A stretch of DNA of 41,159 bases, from positions 1-41,159 of the IMG/VR virus record IMGVR_UViG_3300030116_004662. The stretch is one strand, 5' to 3'. The translations under genes and the position numbers were made by a program. Shown here one piece after another: positions 16,175 through 23,127 of the stretch (positions within the stretch are counted from its first letter, which is position 1; the number at the start of each line of letters is the position of its first letter). Source of the stretch: a virus. The notes below the pieces were generated by a model. It had not been told where the DNA came from and ran no database searches. It saw nothing but the letters and a program-made list of their open reading frames with translations.

Positions 16175-18364
16175 ATGGGTGTAAGACTGCAGACAAGCCT
16201 CAATAATGGGCTGAACAAGGGACTGCGCCAAAGTATTTCTGGTGGCGTCGTTTCACTTGCTTTTCTGGAGTACACCACAGCTTCTGTATCTTCATTCGAG
16301 TTAAGGTCAACCGGCACGGTTAATTATGACGTTGATTGGGGAGATGGGTCAACAGATACAGGTGTTACTACCACTGCAAAAACCCATACCTATTCCACTG
16401 CAGGTGTTTACACAATTAAAATAACACCAGCAGAGGGTTCAACTTTTCGTCCAGAACATTATGGTGCTGCTGATTTTCAAACAAGTCTTACCAAAGTCGA
16501 TGGTACTGGCGGCAGCTCTTTAGACACAGATCTCACCAAGTGGCTACGTGAAACAACGTCTTTAACATCTTTCGGATCTTCCATTGACTTATCACATGTC
16601 ACCGTCCTGCAAGCTACTTGGAGAGGTTGTACTGGACTTACGTCCTTTCCTGCTATTGATACATCTAGCTGTACTAACTTTCTGAGCGCATGGCAAGGTT
16701 GCACTGGATTGACATCGTTCCCATTGATCGATACTTCAAGTGGAACAAGTATTCGTAATACCTGGCAGGGCTGTACTGGACTCACTTCGTTTCCTTCTAT
16801 TGATACTTCAAACGTTACTACTCCAAGGGACGCTTGGAATGGATGCACGGGGCTCACATCGTTTGCTGCTTTAGATCTATCAAGTGGAACTGATTTTCGG
16901 GGTGCTTGGTTTGGCTGTAGTTCACTAACTTCATTTCCGTCTATTACACCAACTAGCGGAACTGATTTTGGTGGTGCTTGGATGAACTGTACTTCACTTA
17001 CCACTTACCCTGCAAACCAATTTGATAATACAGGAACACTTGTTTCAGCTGCTTTTAATACTGCTTTTTCTAATTGTGCATTAACGGCACAATCCATTGA
17101 GAATATCCTTACTTCACTAGATACTAATGGTGCTTCAAATATCCACCTAGCGATGGGTGGTGGCACCAATGCTAATGCTTCTACTTGGACCTACGATGCT
17201 GTTGACGCTTACGTTGATTTAGCCAACAAAGGTTGGACAATTACTCAAAATGGTAACGTAGGTCTTGGCTACACCATTAGCAATAGTGGAACTTCATTTG
17301 AGTTAAGAGCTGGTGGCACGGTTAATTATAAAGTTGATTGGGGCGACGGTAGTGCTGTTGAGACAAGCACTGCTAATAATCTTTCTCATACCTACGCGAC
17401 TTCAGGGACATACAAAATAACGATAAACTCTAACTCTGGTGCTTATTATCCCCTTTTCGCCGATTCCGGTGAAGAAGACCAAATCACTTCGATTGTATAT
17501 GCAGGCACTGACTCTAATGCAGTTGGCACAAGTTTGCGGCTGGCTTTCTTTGGTGCCAATAACATGACCGAATATAAGCAAATAGAATCTGCTACAGCAT
17601 CGGTTACAACTTTCGAAAGCGCTTGGGCAAACTGTTCTGGGCTTACATCGTTTCCTTTAATTGATACATCAAGTGGAACTAACCTTAAAAGCCCTTGGTT
17701 TGGGTGTAGTGGTCTCACATCATTCCCGCTGATTGACACATCAAGTGCAACAACTCTCCAAGGTGCATGGAATGGTTGCACAAGTCTGACATCATTCCCT
17801 GCAATCGATACATCAAGCAGCACTACTTTCTTTAAAACATGGTATGCCAACAGTAGCTTAGAATCTTTTCCTTTAATAGATACATCAGCTGGTGTATATT
17901 TTACCCAAACGTGGTTTGGCAACGGTAATTTAGATAATATAAGTAATGTATCTGGTGCTACTACAAGTTTTCCTTTGATCAACACTTCAAGTGGAATTAC
18001 CTTTGAAGGGTGCTGGATGAATTGTTCTAGCTTTGTTTCGTTCCCAGCTCTTGACTTTTCAAGTGCAACTACGTTGAAGTCTGCATGGAACGGCTGCCAA
18101 TCATTGACAACGTTTCCCGCAAACCTATTCGACAGTACAGGAACTCTTGCGTCTAACGCCTTTTTCAATACATGGATAGGTTGTGCTTTAACTGCACAGT
18201 CAATTGAGAATATTCTTACTTCACTAGACACCAACGGTGCTAGCAATATCAGCCTAGTTATTAGCGGTGGTACAAACGCTGCCAAATCAACCTGGAGCAG
18301 CGCCGCAAACACCGCTTACAATAATCTCGTCACCAAGGGTTGGACCATTACCTTTAACTCATGA
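16175..18364 (+). CDS. two-module PKD-like / BspA leucine-rich repeat adhesin
   Basis: A 729-residue protein made of two similar modules in tandem. Module one: PKD-like domain (NYDVDWGDGSTDTG, residues about 47-90), then 23-residue repeats such as GCTGLTSFPAIDTSS, then a cap (LTAQSIENILTSLDTNGASN near residue 305). Module two: PKD-like domain (NYKVDWGDGSAVETS near 383), six to eight repeats (CSGLTSFPLIDTSSG and similar), and the same cap near 675. The repeat core is G-C-T-x-L-T-S-F-P-x-I-D-T-S-S. It is a paralogue of the 350-residue protein upstream. The likely role is an exposed adhesin, with a repeat number that could change by recombination. Confidence 0.7.
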   Translation: MGVRLQTSLNNGLNKGLRQSISGGVVSLAFLEYTTASVSSFELRSTGTVNYDVDWGDGSTDTGVTTTAKTHTYSTAGVYTIKITPAEGSTFRPEHYGAADFQTSLTKVDGTGGSSLDTDLTKWLRETTSLTSFGSSIDLSHVTVLQATWRGCTGLTSFPAIDTSSCTNFLSAWQGCTGLTSFPLIDTSSGTSIRNTWQGCTGLTSFPSIDTSNVTTPRDAWNGCTGLTSFAALDLSSGTDFRGAWFGCSSLTSFPSITPTSGTDFGGAWMNCTSLTTYPANQFDNTGTLVSAAFNTAFSNCALTAQSIENILTSLDTNGASNIHLAMGGGTNANASTWTYDAVDAYVDLANKGWTITQNGNVGLGYTISNSGTSFELRAGGTVNYKVDWGDGSAVETSTANNLSHTYATSGTYKITINSNSGAYYPLFADSGEEDQITSIVYAGTDSNAVGTSLRLAFFGANNMTEYKQIESATASVTTFESAWANCSGLTSFPLIDTSSGTNLKSPWFGCSGLTSFPLIDTSSATTLQGAWNGCTSLTSFPAIDTSSSTTFFKTWYANSSLESFPLIDTSAGVYFTQTWFGNGNLDNISNVSGATTSFPLINTSSGITFEGCWMNCSSFVSFPALDFSSATTLKSAWNGCQSLTTFPANLFDSTGTLASNAFFNTWIGCALTAQSIENILTSLDTNGASNISLVISGGTNAAKSTWSSAANTAYNNLVTKGWTITFNS

Positions 18365-18531
18365 CCTATCACGTTTGCCACGGCGCTGGAGCGGTGCATT
18401 ACATCGAAGTTCCTGAGGGATCCAGCTTTGTCTCAGGCCAACCTACTGTCGAAGACTTCACGGATGAAGCAGCCGCAAAAGCACGTGCCACTGAGCTTGG
18501 CTATGTCTTTGACGAGGAAGAAGAGGAGTAA
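18361..18531 (+). CDS. hypothetical protein, 56 aa, acidic tail
   Basis: An ATG overlapping the previous stop (ATGA) opens a 56-residue frame beginning MTYHVCHGAGAVHYIEVPEG and ending in a run of acidic residues (FDEEEEE). It overlaps the next start by one base (TAATG), so it lies in a coupled chain. Function unknown; it may be a tail accessory. Confidence 0.55.
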   Translation: MTYHVCHGAGAVHYIEVPEGSSFVSGQPTVEDFTDEAAAKARATELGYVFDEEEEE

Positions 18532-18656
18532 TGGCCAAGTCGCTAAGCGGACAAAACTTTGTCCCTAGCAAACCTAAAAAGACACGTCAAGGCCATGGAT
18601 CACATTCTAAACCGTCCCATGGACGGAAGAAGTATCGTGGCCAAGGAAAACGTTAG
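18531..18656 (+). CDS. small basic conserved phage protein, 41 aa
   Basis: The peptide MAKSLSGQNFVPSKPKKTRQ continues with a Gly/His/Ser stretch and ends KKYRGQGKR. From memory this resembles tiny basic proteins common in marine cyanophages that share a P-K-K-T and a K-K-Y-R-G-Q-G ending. No function is known. Coupled to the upstream gene by the TAATG overlap. Confidence 0.55.
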   Translation: MAKSLSGQNFVPSKPKKTRQGHGSHSKPSHGRKKYRGQGKR

Positions 18657-18667
18657 TTCTCTTCCAA

Positions 18668-19027
18668 ATGTTCAAACTTCTCATTGCGAGTGGTGTCGCC
18701 GTTTCAGCAGCTGCGCTGGCATCTCCTGCTCAAGCCGACGGTTTCTACCTGAACCCTGAGTTCAACGCTGGTTGGTCTGGTTCGGACTTCACCGGATCTG
18801 TCCTCGAAGGCCATGTGGGCTACGAAAAGGGTGGTCTTTACATCCAAGCTGGTCCTGCTTATGCCCAGCCTGATGGCGGCGATGCTGAGGTTGGCTTCTC
18901 AGGCAAGATGGGCATCAGTGCAGCTGTGTCTGAATCCTTTGGTGTTTACGGCGAAGTCTCTGCCGCTAAGTTCGAGGATGTGGATGCTGGCTATGGGTTG
19001 AAGGTGGGAGGCAAGTATTCTTTTTGA
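18668..19027 (+). CDS. secreted outer-membrane beta-barrel-like protein
   Basis: A 119-residue protein with a clear Sec signal peptide (MFKLLIASGVAVSAAALAS, cleavage expected after PAQA). The mature part alternates hydrophobic and polar residues in short strands separated by Gly/Asp turns (FNAGWSGSDFTGSVLEGHVG, then GLYIQAGPAYAQ, then VGFSGKMGISAAV, GVYGEVSAAKF) and ends in KVGGKYSF, the C-terminal phenylalanine typical of proteins inserted by the BAM machinery. It is about half the size of an 8-strand barrel, so it may be a small barrel or assemble as an oligomer. Lambda Lom is a comparable case. It could alter the infected cell surface, for example to block superinfection. The terminator downstream ends the unit. 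Confidence 0.65.
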   Translation: MFKLLIASGVAVSAAALASPAQADGFYLNPEFNAGWSGSDFTGSVLEGHVGYEKGGLYIQAGPAYAQPDGGDAEVGFSGKMGISAAVSESFGVYGEVSAAKFEDVDAGYGLKVGGKYSF

Positions 19028-19061
19028 GCTATAACTGAATAGTCCTCACACGACAGCAGGG

Positions 19062-19095
19062 AGCCTCCGTATTGAGCAGAGTACGGAGGCTTTTT
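19062..19095 (+). terminator. strong Rho-independent terminator
   Basis: A perfect 10-base-pair stem (AGCCTCCGTA with TACGGAGGCT), a 10-base loop and a T run (19091-19095). It ends the long late transcript after the barrel gene; a smaller gene starts only 17 bases further on. Confidence 0.9.
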
Positions 19096-19111
19096 GTTTG
19101 CTCTTCAAATC

Positions 19112-19342
19112 ATGCAAAAGCTTTTCAACGTGATGACCGTCGCATCCTTTGCGATGTCTGCAGCACTGGTTGCTGGAACGGTGGTGGCTTACACGCGCAT
19201 TCCGTCATTGACCAAGAAGTACGTCAATGATCTGAAAACTGAGTTGACGAAGACGATCCTTGATCAGGTGCCCGTCCCAGAGATCTCTGAGATGCCAAAG
19301 CTGCCAACGCAGACAGGCCCTGCAATCACGTCACCATTTTAG
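19112..19342 (+). CDS. small single-span membrane protein, 76 aa
   Basis: The ATG at 19112 gives MQKLFNVMTVASFAMSAALV, one hydrophobic span (about residues 8-31), then RIPSLTKKYVNDLKTEL and a Pro-rich end. Similar small proteins occur, from memory, in marine cyanophages. The short N-terminus and single span suggest either an uncleaved signal anchor with a periplasmic tail or a lysis accessory such as an antiholin; I cannot decide. Its 3' end overlaps the leftward gene at 19326 by 17 bases. Confidence 0.55.
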   Translation: MQKLFNVMTVASFAMSAALVAGTVVAYTRIPSLTKKYVNDLKTELTKTILDQVPVPEISEMPKLPTQTGPAITSPF

Positions 19343-19640
19343 TGTTGGCGGTTGGATCGTCGTCATGAGCTTCAGGCCCGAAGCCTTCAGCCTTGATTTT
19401 TGCCATATCAAGTTCTGGCGCGGGTGCTTGAGATTTTTGCTCAAACGACGCCAACCACTCGCGTAAAGCATCACCAGTTGGTGTGCCCTTGGGCCATTTG
19501 ACCCACTTGAGGATCGCCTTGTGGTCAGTAAACAGCCGAGCTGTTTTGCCAGACAATACGGTGTAGACAACAGGCGGTCCTTCGCGTCTGCGGTTACGTT
19601 CAATCCAAAGTTGACCTGCTGTAAACCGCTCTGACTTCAT
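19326..19640 (-). CDS. hypothetical protein, 104 aa
   Basis: Not recognised. The protein begins MKSERFTAGQLWIERNRRRE and has a compact strand-helix start (VVYTVLSGKTARLFTD then HKAILKWVKWPKG), then an Ala/Glu-rich C-terminus. It is a lone leftward gene: its ATG (19638-19640) overlaps the ATG of the rightward gene (19639) within CATG, and its 3' end overlaps the rightward gene before it. An alternative frame here is shorter and less protein-like. Confidence 0.55.
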   Translation of the reverse strand: MKSERFTAGQLWIERNRRREGPPVVYTVLSGKTARLFTDHKAILKWVKWPKGTPTGDALREWLASFEQKSQAPAPELDMAKIKAEGFGPEAHDDDPTANTKMVT

Positions 19641-20154
19641 GGAGATTCGGGAAATAGTCGTGCCTGAGATTAACGTCGTTCAGGACCTGCCACAGGTCGC
19701 AATACCGCAAGCGCCACCAGTCACGTTAGAGATTGGCGTGCCAGTGATCGATTTGCCTCACTTCAATCCAATGGATATGGAGCCTGAGGTCATGCCGCCA
19801 AAGGTCGTTCCACCAAAAATAACGCCCGCTGATCCACCAGCTGTAGAGCCTGTTCCTATAAGGGTTCCCAAAACAGAAACAGGTAAAGCAGAAGCAAAAC
19901 CAGAGCTAGAAATTCAACCAAAATCGTTACCACAGCAGGTTATTGAGGCGCTGCCTACGATTCCACAGGCAACGACAGTTGCAGCATCATCAGTGATAGG
20001 CGTTACAGCTGGATTGTGTACGCCATTTTTATTGAAGTTAATTCGACCGATCATCAAAAAGGCTGCCAAGAAACTGCAGAAAGCTCTGGGCCGCCAACCA
20101 GTTCCAGAAGGAGTTAGTGCTCGACGTGCGTTGCAGAGGTCGTTGAGGGGATGA
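19639..20154 (+). CDS. Pro-rich, C-terminally anchored membrane protein
   Basis: A 171-residue protein. Residues 1-115 are rich in Pro, Val and Glu (VVPEINVVQDLPQVAIPQAP, then PPKVVPPKITPADPPAVEP), a rod-like composition as in TonB. One membrane span follows at about residues 126-146 (VAASSVIGVTAGLCTPFLL), then a basic end (KKAAKKLQKALGRQ). By the positive-inside rule the C-terminus is cytoplasmic and the Pro-rich rod would cross the periplasm, although no signal sequence starts the protein. It could bridge the envelope during lysis like a spanin, but this is inference. Its end overlaps the convergent gene by 41 bases. Confidence 0.55.
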   Translation: MEIREIVVPEINVVQDLPQVAIPQAPPVTLEIGVPVIDLPHFNPMDMEPEVMPPKVVPPKITPADPPAVEPVPIRVPKTETGKAEAKPELEIQPKSLPQQVIEALPTIPQATTVAASSVIGVTAGLCTPFLLKLIRPIIKKAAKKLQKALGRQPVPEGVSARRALQRSLRG

Positions 20155-20911
20155 GATGCGTGTGGGGCGTCGGCGTATAAATGAGGACATCAGCGCAAAC
20201 TTTTTCATAGGGTGAGCCTTTGGCAAACCTAATGCCCTTGAGCTTGAGTTCGCCACAGTGTTTTAAACGCGAGATCTCAAAATCAAGGCGTTTATTAGCC
20301 AGCAGTTGTTTTTGGAGCGCAAGTTGAGTATCAACTGCTGCTTTACATCGTTCTTGCAGTCCACCGTCTAGCGGAATGGTTGCTTGAACAGAAAGGCCAA
20401 CATTCCAGTTGTGGTTATCTTTTTGCCCGGTGCGTGTGTCTTTGAAGAACAGGGTGTCCCCAGGATTGTCTAAGCGACCGTCGTCATCTAAATCAGAAAG
20501 GTCATAAACCGGATCTGGGTAGCTGTACTCGTAAGGCAGCCCCCATGATTTGGTGCGGTTGAGATATGGCGTAAAGGTCAACGTCGGGCCTTGACATTGA
20601 ATGTTGCCGCCATAAGTATTAGTAATCGCTGAACCTTGAAGGATTTGCACTGCTTGGTTACTAACTGACCCAGACGATGTGGCAGTTGGAGAAGCGGTTG
20701 CAGAGATACCGCCAACATCTTGGGCGTTGACTGGAGCGGTGGCAATTATTCCGAGAAGGAGGAGACCGTATCGGTAACGCTTGTGATTTCGGTGGTGCGT
20801 TGAATGGTCGTGATGTTCGACAACCCTGGCCCCTTCAGACTTTCGACAAATTGAAATGCTTCTCCTGGCCTGACGATTGACCAGTTTGGTCGCGCTCCTA
20901 AGGAGGTCCAT
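20114..20911 (-). CDS. secreted conserved protein of cyanophage type (start uncertain)
   Basis: The protein has a signal-peptide-like core (RYGLLLLGIIATAPVNAQDV) followed by ASPTATSSGSVSNQAVQILQ, TNTYGGNIQCQGPTLTFTPY, an acidic DLSDLDDDGRLDNPGD segment and a C-terminal helix with LALQKQLLANKRLDFEISRL and two cysteines. From memory, similar exported proteins of unknown role occur in marine cyanophages and their hosts. The only ATG lies at 20911, about 49 residues before the hydrophobic core and 166 bases inside the upstream gene, with no Shine-Dalgarno. The true start may be a non-ATG codon nearer the core, or translation may be coupled to the upstream stop at 20746. Third gene of a leftward operon of exported proteins. 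Confidence 0.6.
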   Translation of the reverse strand: MDLLRSATKLVNRQARRSISICRKSEGARVVEHHDHSTHHRNHKRYRYGLLLLGIIATAPVNAQDVGGISATASPTATSSGSVSNQAVQILQGSAITNTYGGNIQCQGPTLTFTPYLNRTKSWGLPYEYSYPDPVYDLSDLDDDGRLDNPGDTLFFKDTRTGQKDNHNWNVGLSVQATIPLDGGLQERCKAAVDTQLALQKQLLANKRLDFEISRLKHCGELKLKGIRFAKGSPYEKVCADVLIYTPTPHTHLIPSTTSATHVEH

Positions 20912-21138
20912 CCGTTGACCGTTGTGTTGGAGACAGGGTTAATCGCACCTGACGGGGCAACGTTTACCCCGCTGGCACTGTATTCAAAACCAGTCGAATA
21001 GTTTTCACTGACAATCGTTTCAGTGACTTTGCTGGTCGTCTCTGTGTGAGAGGTCATGGTGCCCTGTTTAAAGTTAGGGATCACCGGAGCAGCATTTACC
21101 GCTGGAGCGGACAACAACAGCAGTAAAAACCAACGCAT
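20746..21138 (-). CDS. secreted protein, 130 aa
   Basis: Starts MRWFLLLLLSAPAVNAAP, a clear Sec signal peptide cut after VNA. The mature part is rich in Thr, Ser and Val (MTSHTETTSKVTETIVSEN, then GFEYSASGVNVAPSG) with no cysteines and no membrane span, so it is expected in the periplasm or outside. Its first base overlaps the stop of the upstream secreted gene. The three exported proteins probably form one functional set at the host envelope; that is inference from the operon. Confidence 0.65.
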   Translation of the reverse strand: MRWFLLLLLSAPAVNAAPVIPNFKQGTMTSHTETTSKVTETIVSENYSTGFEYSASGVNVAPSGAINPVSNTTVNGWTSLGARPNWSIVRPGEAFQFVESLKGPGLSNITTIQRTTEITSVTDTVSSFSE

Positions 21139-21629
21139 CAGTCGATGGTGATTTCGGTCACAAGCTGACCGACAGCCAGCGTATTGGCCCCACCACCTGT
21201 AATGGTCATGCCACCGTCAGATGAGATGGTGCCAGCCAGAGTGCCAAGCGTGCCAGCTGCTGTGGAGGTAAGACTGCCAAAGTTTGCAGCATCGCCTGTG
21301 GTTACTGCTGACGTTGGAACGGCATCAGCTTGGCGGTAGGTCTGGCTAAAGGAGAACGCATCACCTGGAACGTCTTGCGTTGCAGCGATAGTGCCAGGTG
21401 AGTAGACGCCACTGGTGATCGTGCCAGCTGAGACGGTGTTGGCTGTGGTGCCGTCAGTCGTGTCGATGTTGGTGCCAGAGATGCTGAACGAGGAACCAAG
21501 ACGTTCTGCGGTAGTTACCGCACCACCAACTTGCAGCTGAACCGACGACATGATCTTGTGCTGAAGATCCGCCTTAGCAGGCAAAGCAGCTGCCAATGTG
21601 ATGCCCAATACCAGGAGTGTGCGGGTCAT
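21138..21629 (-). CDS. secreted Gly/Thr-rich protein, 163 aa
   Basis: The signal peptide MTRTLLVLGITLAAALPAKA is followed by a mature chain of low-complexity Gly, Thr, Ser and Ala with repeated short hydrophobic strands (SSVQLQVGGAVTTAERLG, then TITSGVYSPGTIAATQDV, then GTLAGTISSDGGMTITGGG). The composition suggests a beta-solenoid or fibre-like extracellular protein. It overlaps the holin candidate upstream by four bases and the next secreted gene by one base, showing tight coupling. No known family is recognised with certainty. Confidence 0.6.
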   Translation of the reverse strand: MTRTLLVLGITLAAALPAKADLQHKIMSSVQLQVGGAVTTAERLGSSFSISGTNIDTTDGTTANTVSAGTITSGVYSPGTIAATQDVPGDAFSFSQTYRQADAVPTSAVTTGDAANFGSLTSTAAGTLGTLAGTISSDGGMTITGGGANTLAVGQLVTEITID

Positions 21630-21892
21630 TTGATGCCAGCTTTGGTGTCCTTGTTGTCAACAATAGCTGGCTTCTTATTTCCATTGCCATTTGATTTGCG
21701 TTCAATGCCAAACGAAGCCATCGCACCAGTAAGCAGAGAGGCAATGAAGGTGTTGTCCATCTTCATTTTCTCGTAAATGCCGAGGTACGAGATGGTCAGC
21801 AGTGTGGCGCTCCAAGCAAGGACAGCGCATTTAACGACATCCGCTACGGAGATGCCCTCCTTTTCGTGCTGCTCTTCGGGGTTGGTGGCCAT
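21626..21892 (-). CDS. holin candidate, two membrane spans, 88 aa
   Basis: A small protein with a charged N-terminus (MATNPEEQHEKEG), two hydrophobic segments (about residues 18-41, VVKCAVLAWSATLLTISYLG, and 46-63, NTFIASLLTGAMASFGI) and a basic, polar C-terminus with an NGNGNKK stretch. The size and two-span topology fit class II holins. It heads the leftward operon of exported proteins and lies about 220 bases from the start of a wall-active-type peptidase on the other strand, which supports a lysis role without proving it. Confidence 0.5.
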   Translation of the reverse strand: MATNPEEQHEKEGISVADVVKCAVLAWSATLLTISYLGIYEKMKMDNTFIASLLTGAMASFGIERKSNGNGNKKPAIVDNKDTKAGIK

Positions 21893-21934
21893 GGCGCAAT
21901 AGAGCTACCGTTACAGCGTAACTAGGTCAATCCC

Positions 21935-22108
21935 ATGCTTCTAGTTCTCAAACCGCTGGTCATGACGATGTGGCGCTCCAGAGCGTTCAAAGAGCTGATC
22001 ATTGCGATGTTGGAGCGGATCGTTACTCGCACCGACAACGATTTGGATGATCTGGCTGTCAAGCACCTCAAGGATTTGCTTTTGCCTGACACAAGGATTG
22101 AAAAGTAA
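21935..22108 (+). CDS. small conserved phage protein, 57 aa
   Basis: An ATG at 21935 opens a 57-residue frame: MLLVLKPLVMTMWRSRAFKE, then LIIAMLERIVTRTDNDLDDL and an end with LLPDTRIEK. From memory this L-x-K-P-L-x-x-x-x-W-R-S-x-x-F-K pattern with a later T-D-N-x-x-D-D is conserved among marine cyanophages, usually near lysis genes. Function unknown. The next gene's GTG follows three bases after the stop. Only 42 bases separate it from the divergent holin candidate. Confidence 0.6.
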   Translation: MLLVLKPLVMTMWRSRAFKELIIAMLERIVTRTDNDLDDLAVKHLKDLLLPDTRIEK

Positions 22109-22111
22109 GTA

Positions 22112-22858
22112 GTGTCCGGCATTATCCAAGTGATCTTGCTGCTGCTGGCCATGGGTCTTGCTCTACTGCCGTTTTTTCAGTTTTTCCGTGGTACGCCCCA
22201 CCAGCTGGCTGCAATTAAACAGCTTGAGGAGTCAATGCCAGCGGAATTACTGGAGGAGCACGAGGCAGATTGGTTTCAGGCGTGGAAAGAAAGTGGGTAT
22301 GACCAGCAGATCTATATGCCCTACTTCAGACAGCTCGACAACAAGACTGGAACGGGATACCGCGAGTGTTTCAGTTCAGCGGCTGCGATGGTGGCAGCGT
22401 TTTACAAGAAGGTCAAAACAGATGATGAGTACAACGAGATCCGTGCTCAGTTTGGCGATACGACTTCAGTTGACGCGCAGCTCTTAGCCTTAGGAACGCT
22501 TGGCTTAAAAGCTGAGTTCCGAAAGGATGGTGATGCTGACATGGTGGAGCTTGAAATCGAAAACGGTAGACCAGTGTTGGTTGGCTGGTTGCACGCTGGA
22601 AACATGCTCCGTGGCGAACCACCAATGTGCAATGGCCTTGGCTGTGGCCATTGGAGCGTTATCAGTGGTTACGCAGGCAAGAACAGCAACGATCCAGAGT
22701 GGATCATGCAAGATCCTCGTGGCTACCCAGAAATGGAGAAAGGTGGTCACAGCAATCCGCATCTGGGACGTAACGTCCGTGTGCGACAGGCAGCGTTTTA
22801 TCAGCGTTGGCAGGCTGAAGGCCCTGGTACGGGTTGGGTGATTTTGGTTAGCGAGTAA
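22112..22858 (+). CDS. membrane-anchored C39-like peptidase (possible endolysin)
   Basis: A 248-residue protein. Residues 4-25 (IIQVILLLLAMGLALLPFFQ) form a signal anchor. The rest fits the peptidase C39-like fold: a YRECFSSAAAMVAAFYKKV segment with the candidate catalytic cysteine, RPVLVGWLHAGN, then GCGHWSVISGYAG with the histidine, and a late WIMQDPRG with the aspartate. C39-like enzymes are papain-type cysteine peptidases. In a phage without another visible endolysin, an exported peptidase next to a holin candidate is a plausible signal-anchor-release lysin acting on peptidoglycan cross-links; it might instead mature a secreted phage protein. The start is GTG at 22112. Confidence 0.65.
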   Translation: MSGIIQVILLLLAMGLALLPFFQFFRGTPHQLAAIKQLEESMPAELLEEHEADWFQAWKESGYDQQIYMPYFRQLDNKTGTGYRECFSSAAAMVAAFYKKVKTDDEYNEIRAQFGDTTSVDAQLLALGTLGLKAEFRKDGDADMVELEIENGRPVLVGWLHAGNMLRGEPPMCNGLGCGHWSVISGYAGKNSNDPEWIMQDPRGYPEMEKGGHSNPHLGRNVRVRQAAFYQRWQAEGPGTGWVILVSE

Positions 22859-22911
22859 TCGACATACACGAAAACGCTGCTTACTATTCCAAAAAGTACA
22901 CTCTGTAACAA

Positions 22912-23127
22912 ATGGGCTGGGCAGATTGGATGGTTGTCCACCAGAGCCTTGAGGAGGAGCTGGAGTTAGAGCGTAATGTTCGAGACGTGCAGAGTTGCAC
23001 GGATGAAAGTGCGTTGAAAACGCTGTGCGTGACCTTGGTTCGGACTAACTGGCACCAGGCAAAGCTGCTCAAACAAGCAGTAGGCCACATTGGTCAGTTG
23101 GATGCGTCGATGACTTGCTCTGATTGA
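22912..23127 (+). CDS. small conserved cyanophage-type protein, 71 aa
   Basis: The protein reads MGWADWMVVHQSLEEELELE, then RNVRDVQSC, then LVRTNWHQAKLLKQAVGHIG. From memory, the order of an E-E-x-x-L-E-R start and a W-H-Q-A-K-L-L-K-Q-A-V-x-H-I core is widespread in marine cyanophages. Helical, cytoplasmic, role unknown. Its last 34 bases overlap the convergent gene at 23094. Confidence 0.6.
   Translation: MGWADWMVVHQSLEEELELERNVRDVQSCTDESALKTLCVTLVRTNWHQAKLLKQAVGHIGQLDASMTCSD

Noticed and set aside
16600-18100. Regularly spaced repeats that could suggest a CRISPR array
   Set aside because: The repeats are about 69 bases long, degenerate and in frame, encoding leucine-rich repeats; there are no unique spacers of constant size and no cas genes.
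17446-18312. Long - strand frames (175 and 288 codons) opposite the leucine-rich repeat gene
   Set aside because: They are periodic because the + strand gene is repetitive, and they encode the mirror of its repeats rather than an independent protein.
13133-18364. Diversity-generating retroelement target in the fibre genes
   Set aside because: No reverse transcriptase, template repeat or adenine-biased variable region was found anywhere in the window.
19112-19342. Assigning the small membrane protein at 19112 as the holin
   Set aside because: It has one span only and a long polar C-terminus; the two-span protein at 21626 is the better candidate, so I kept this one unassigned.
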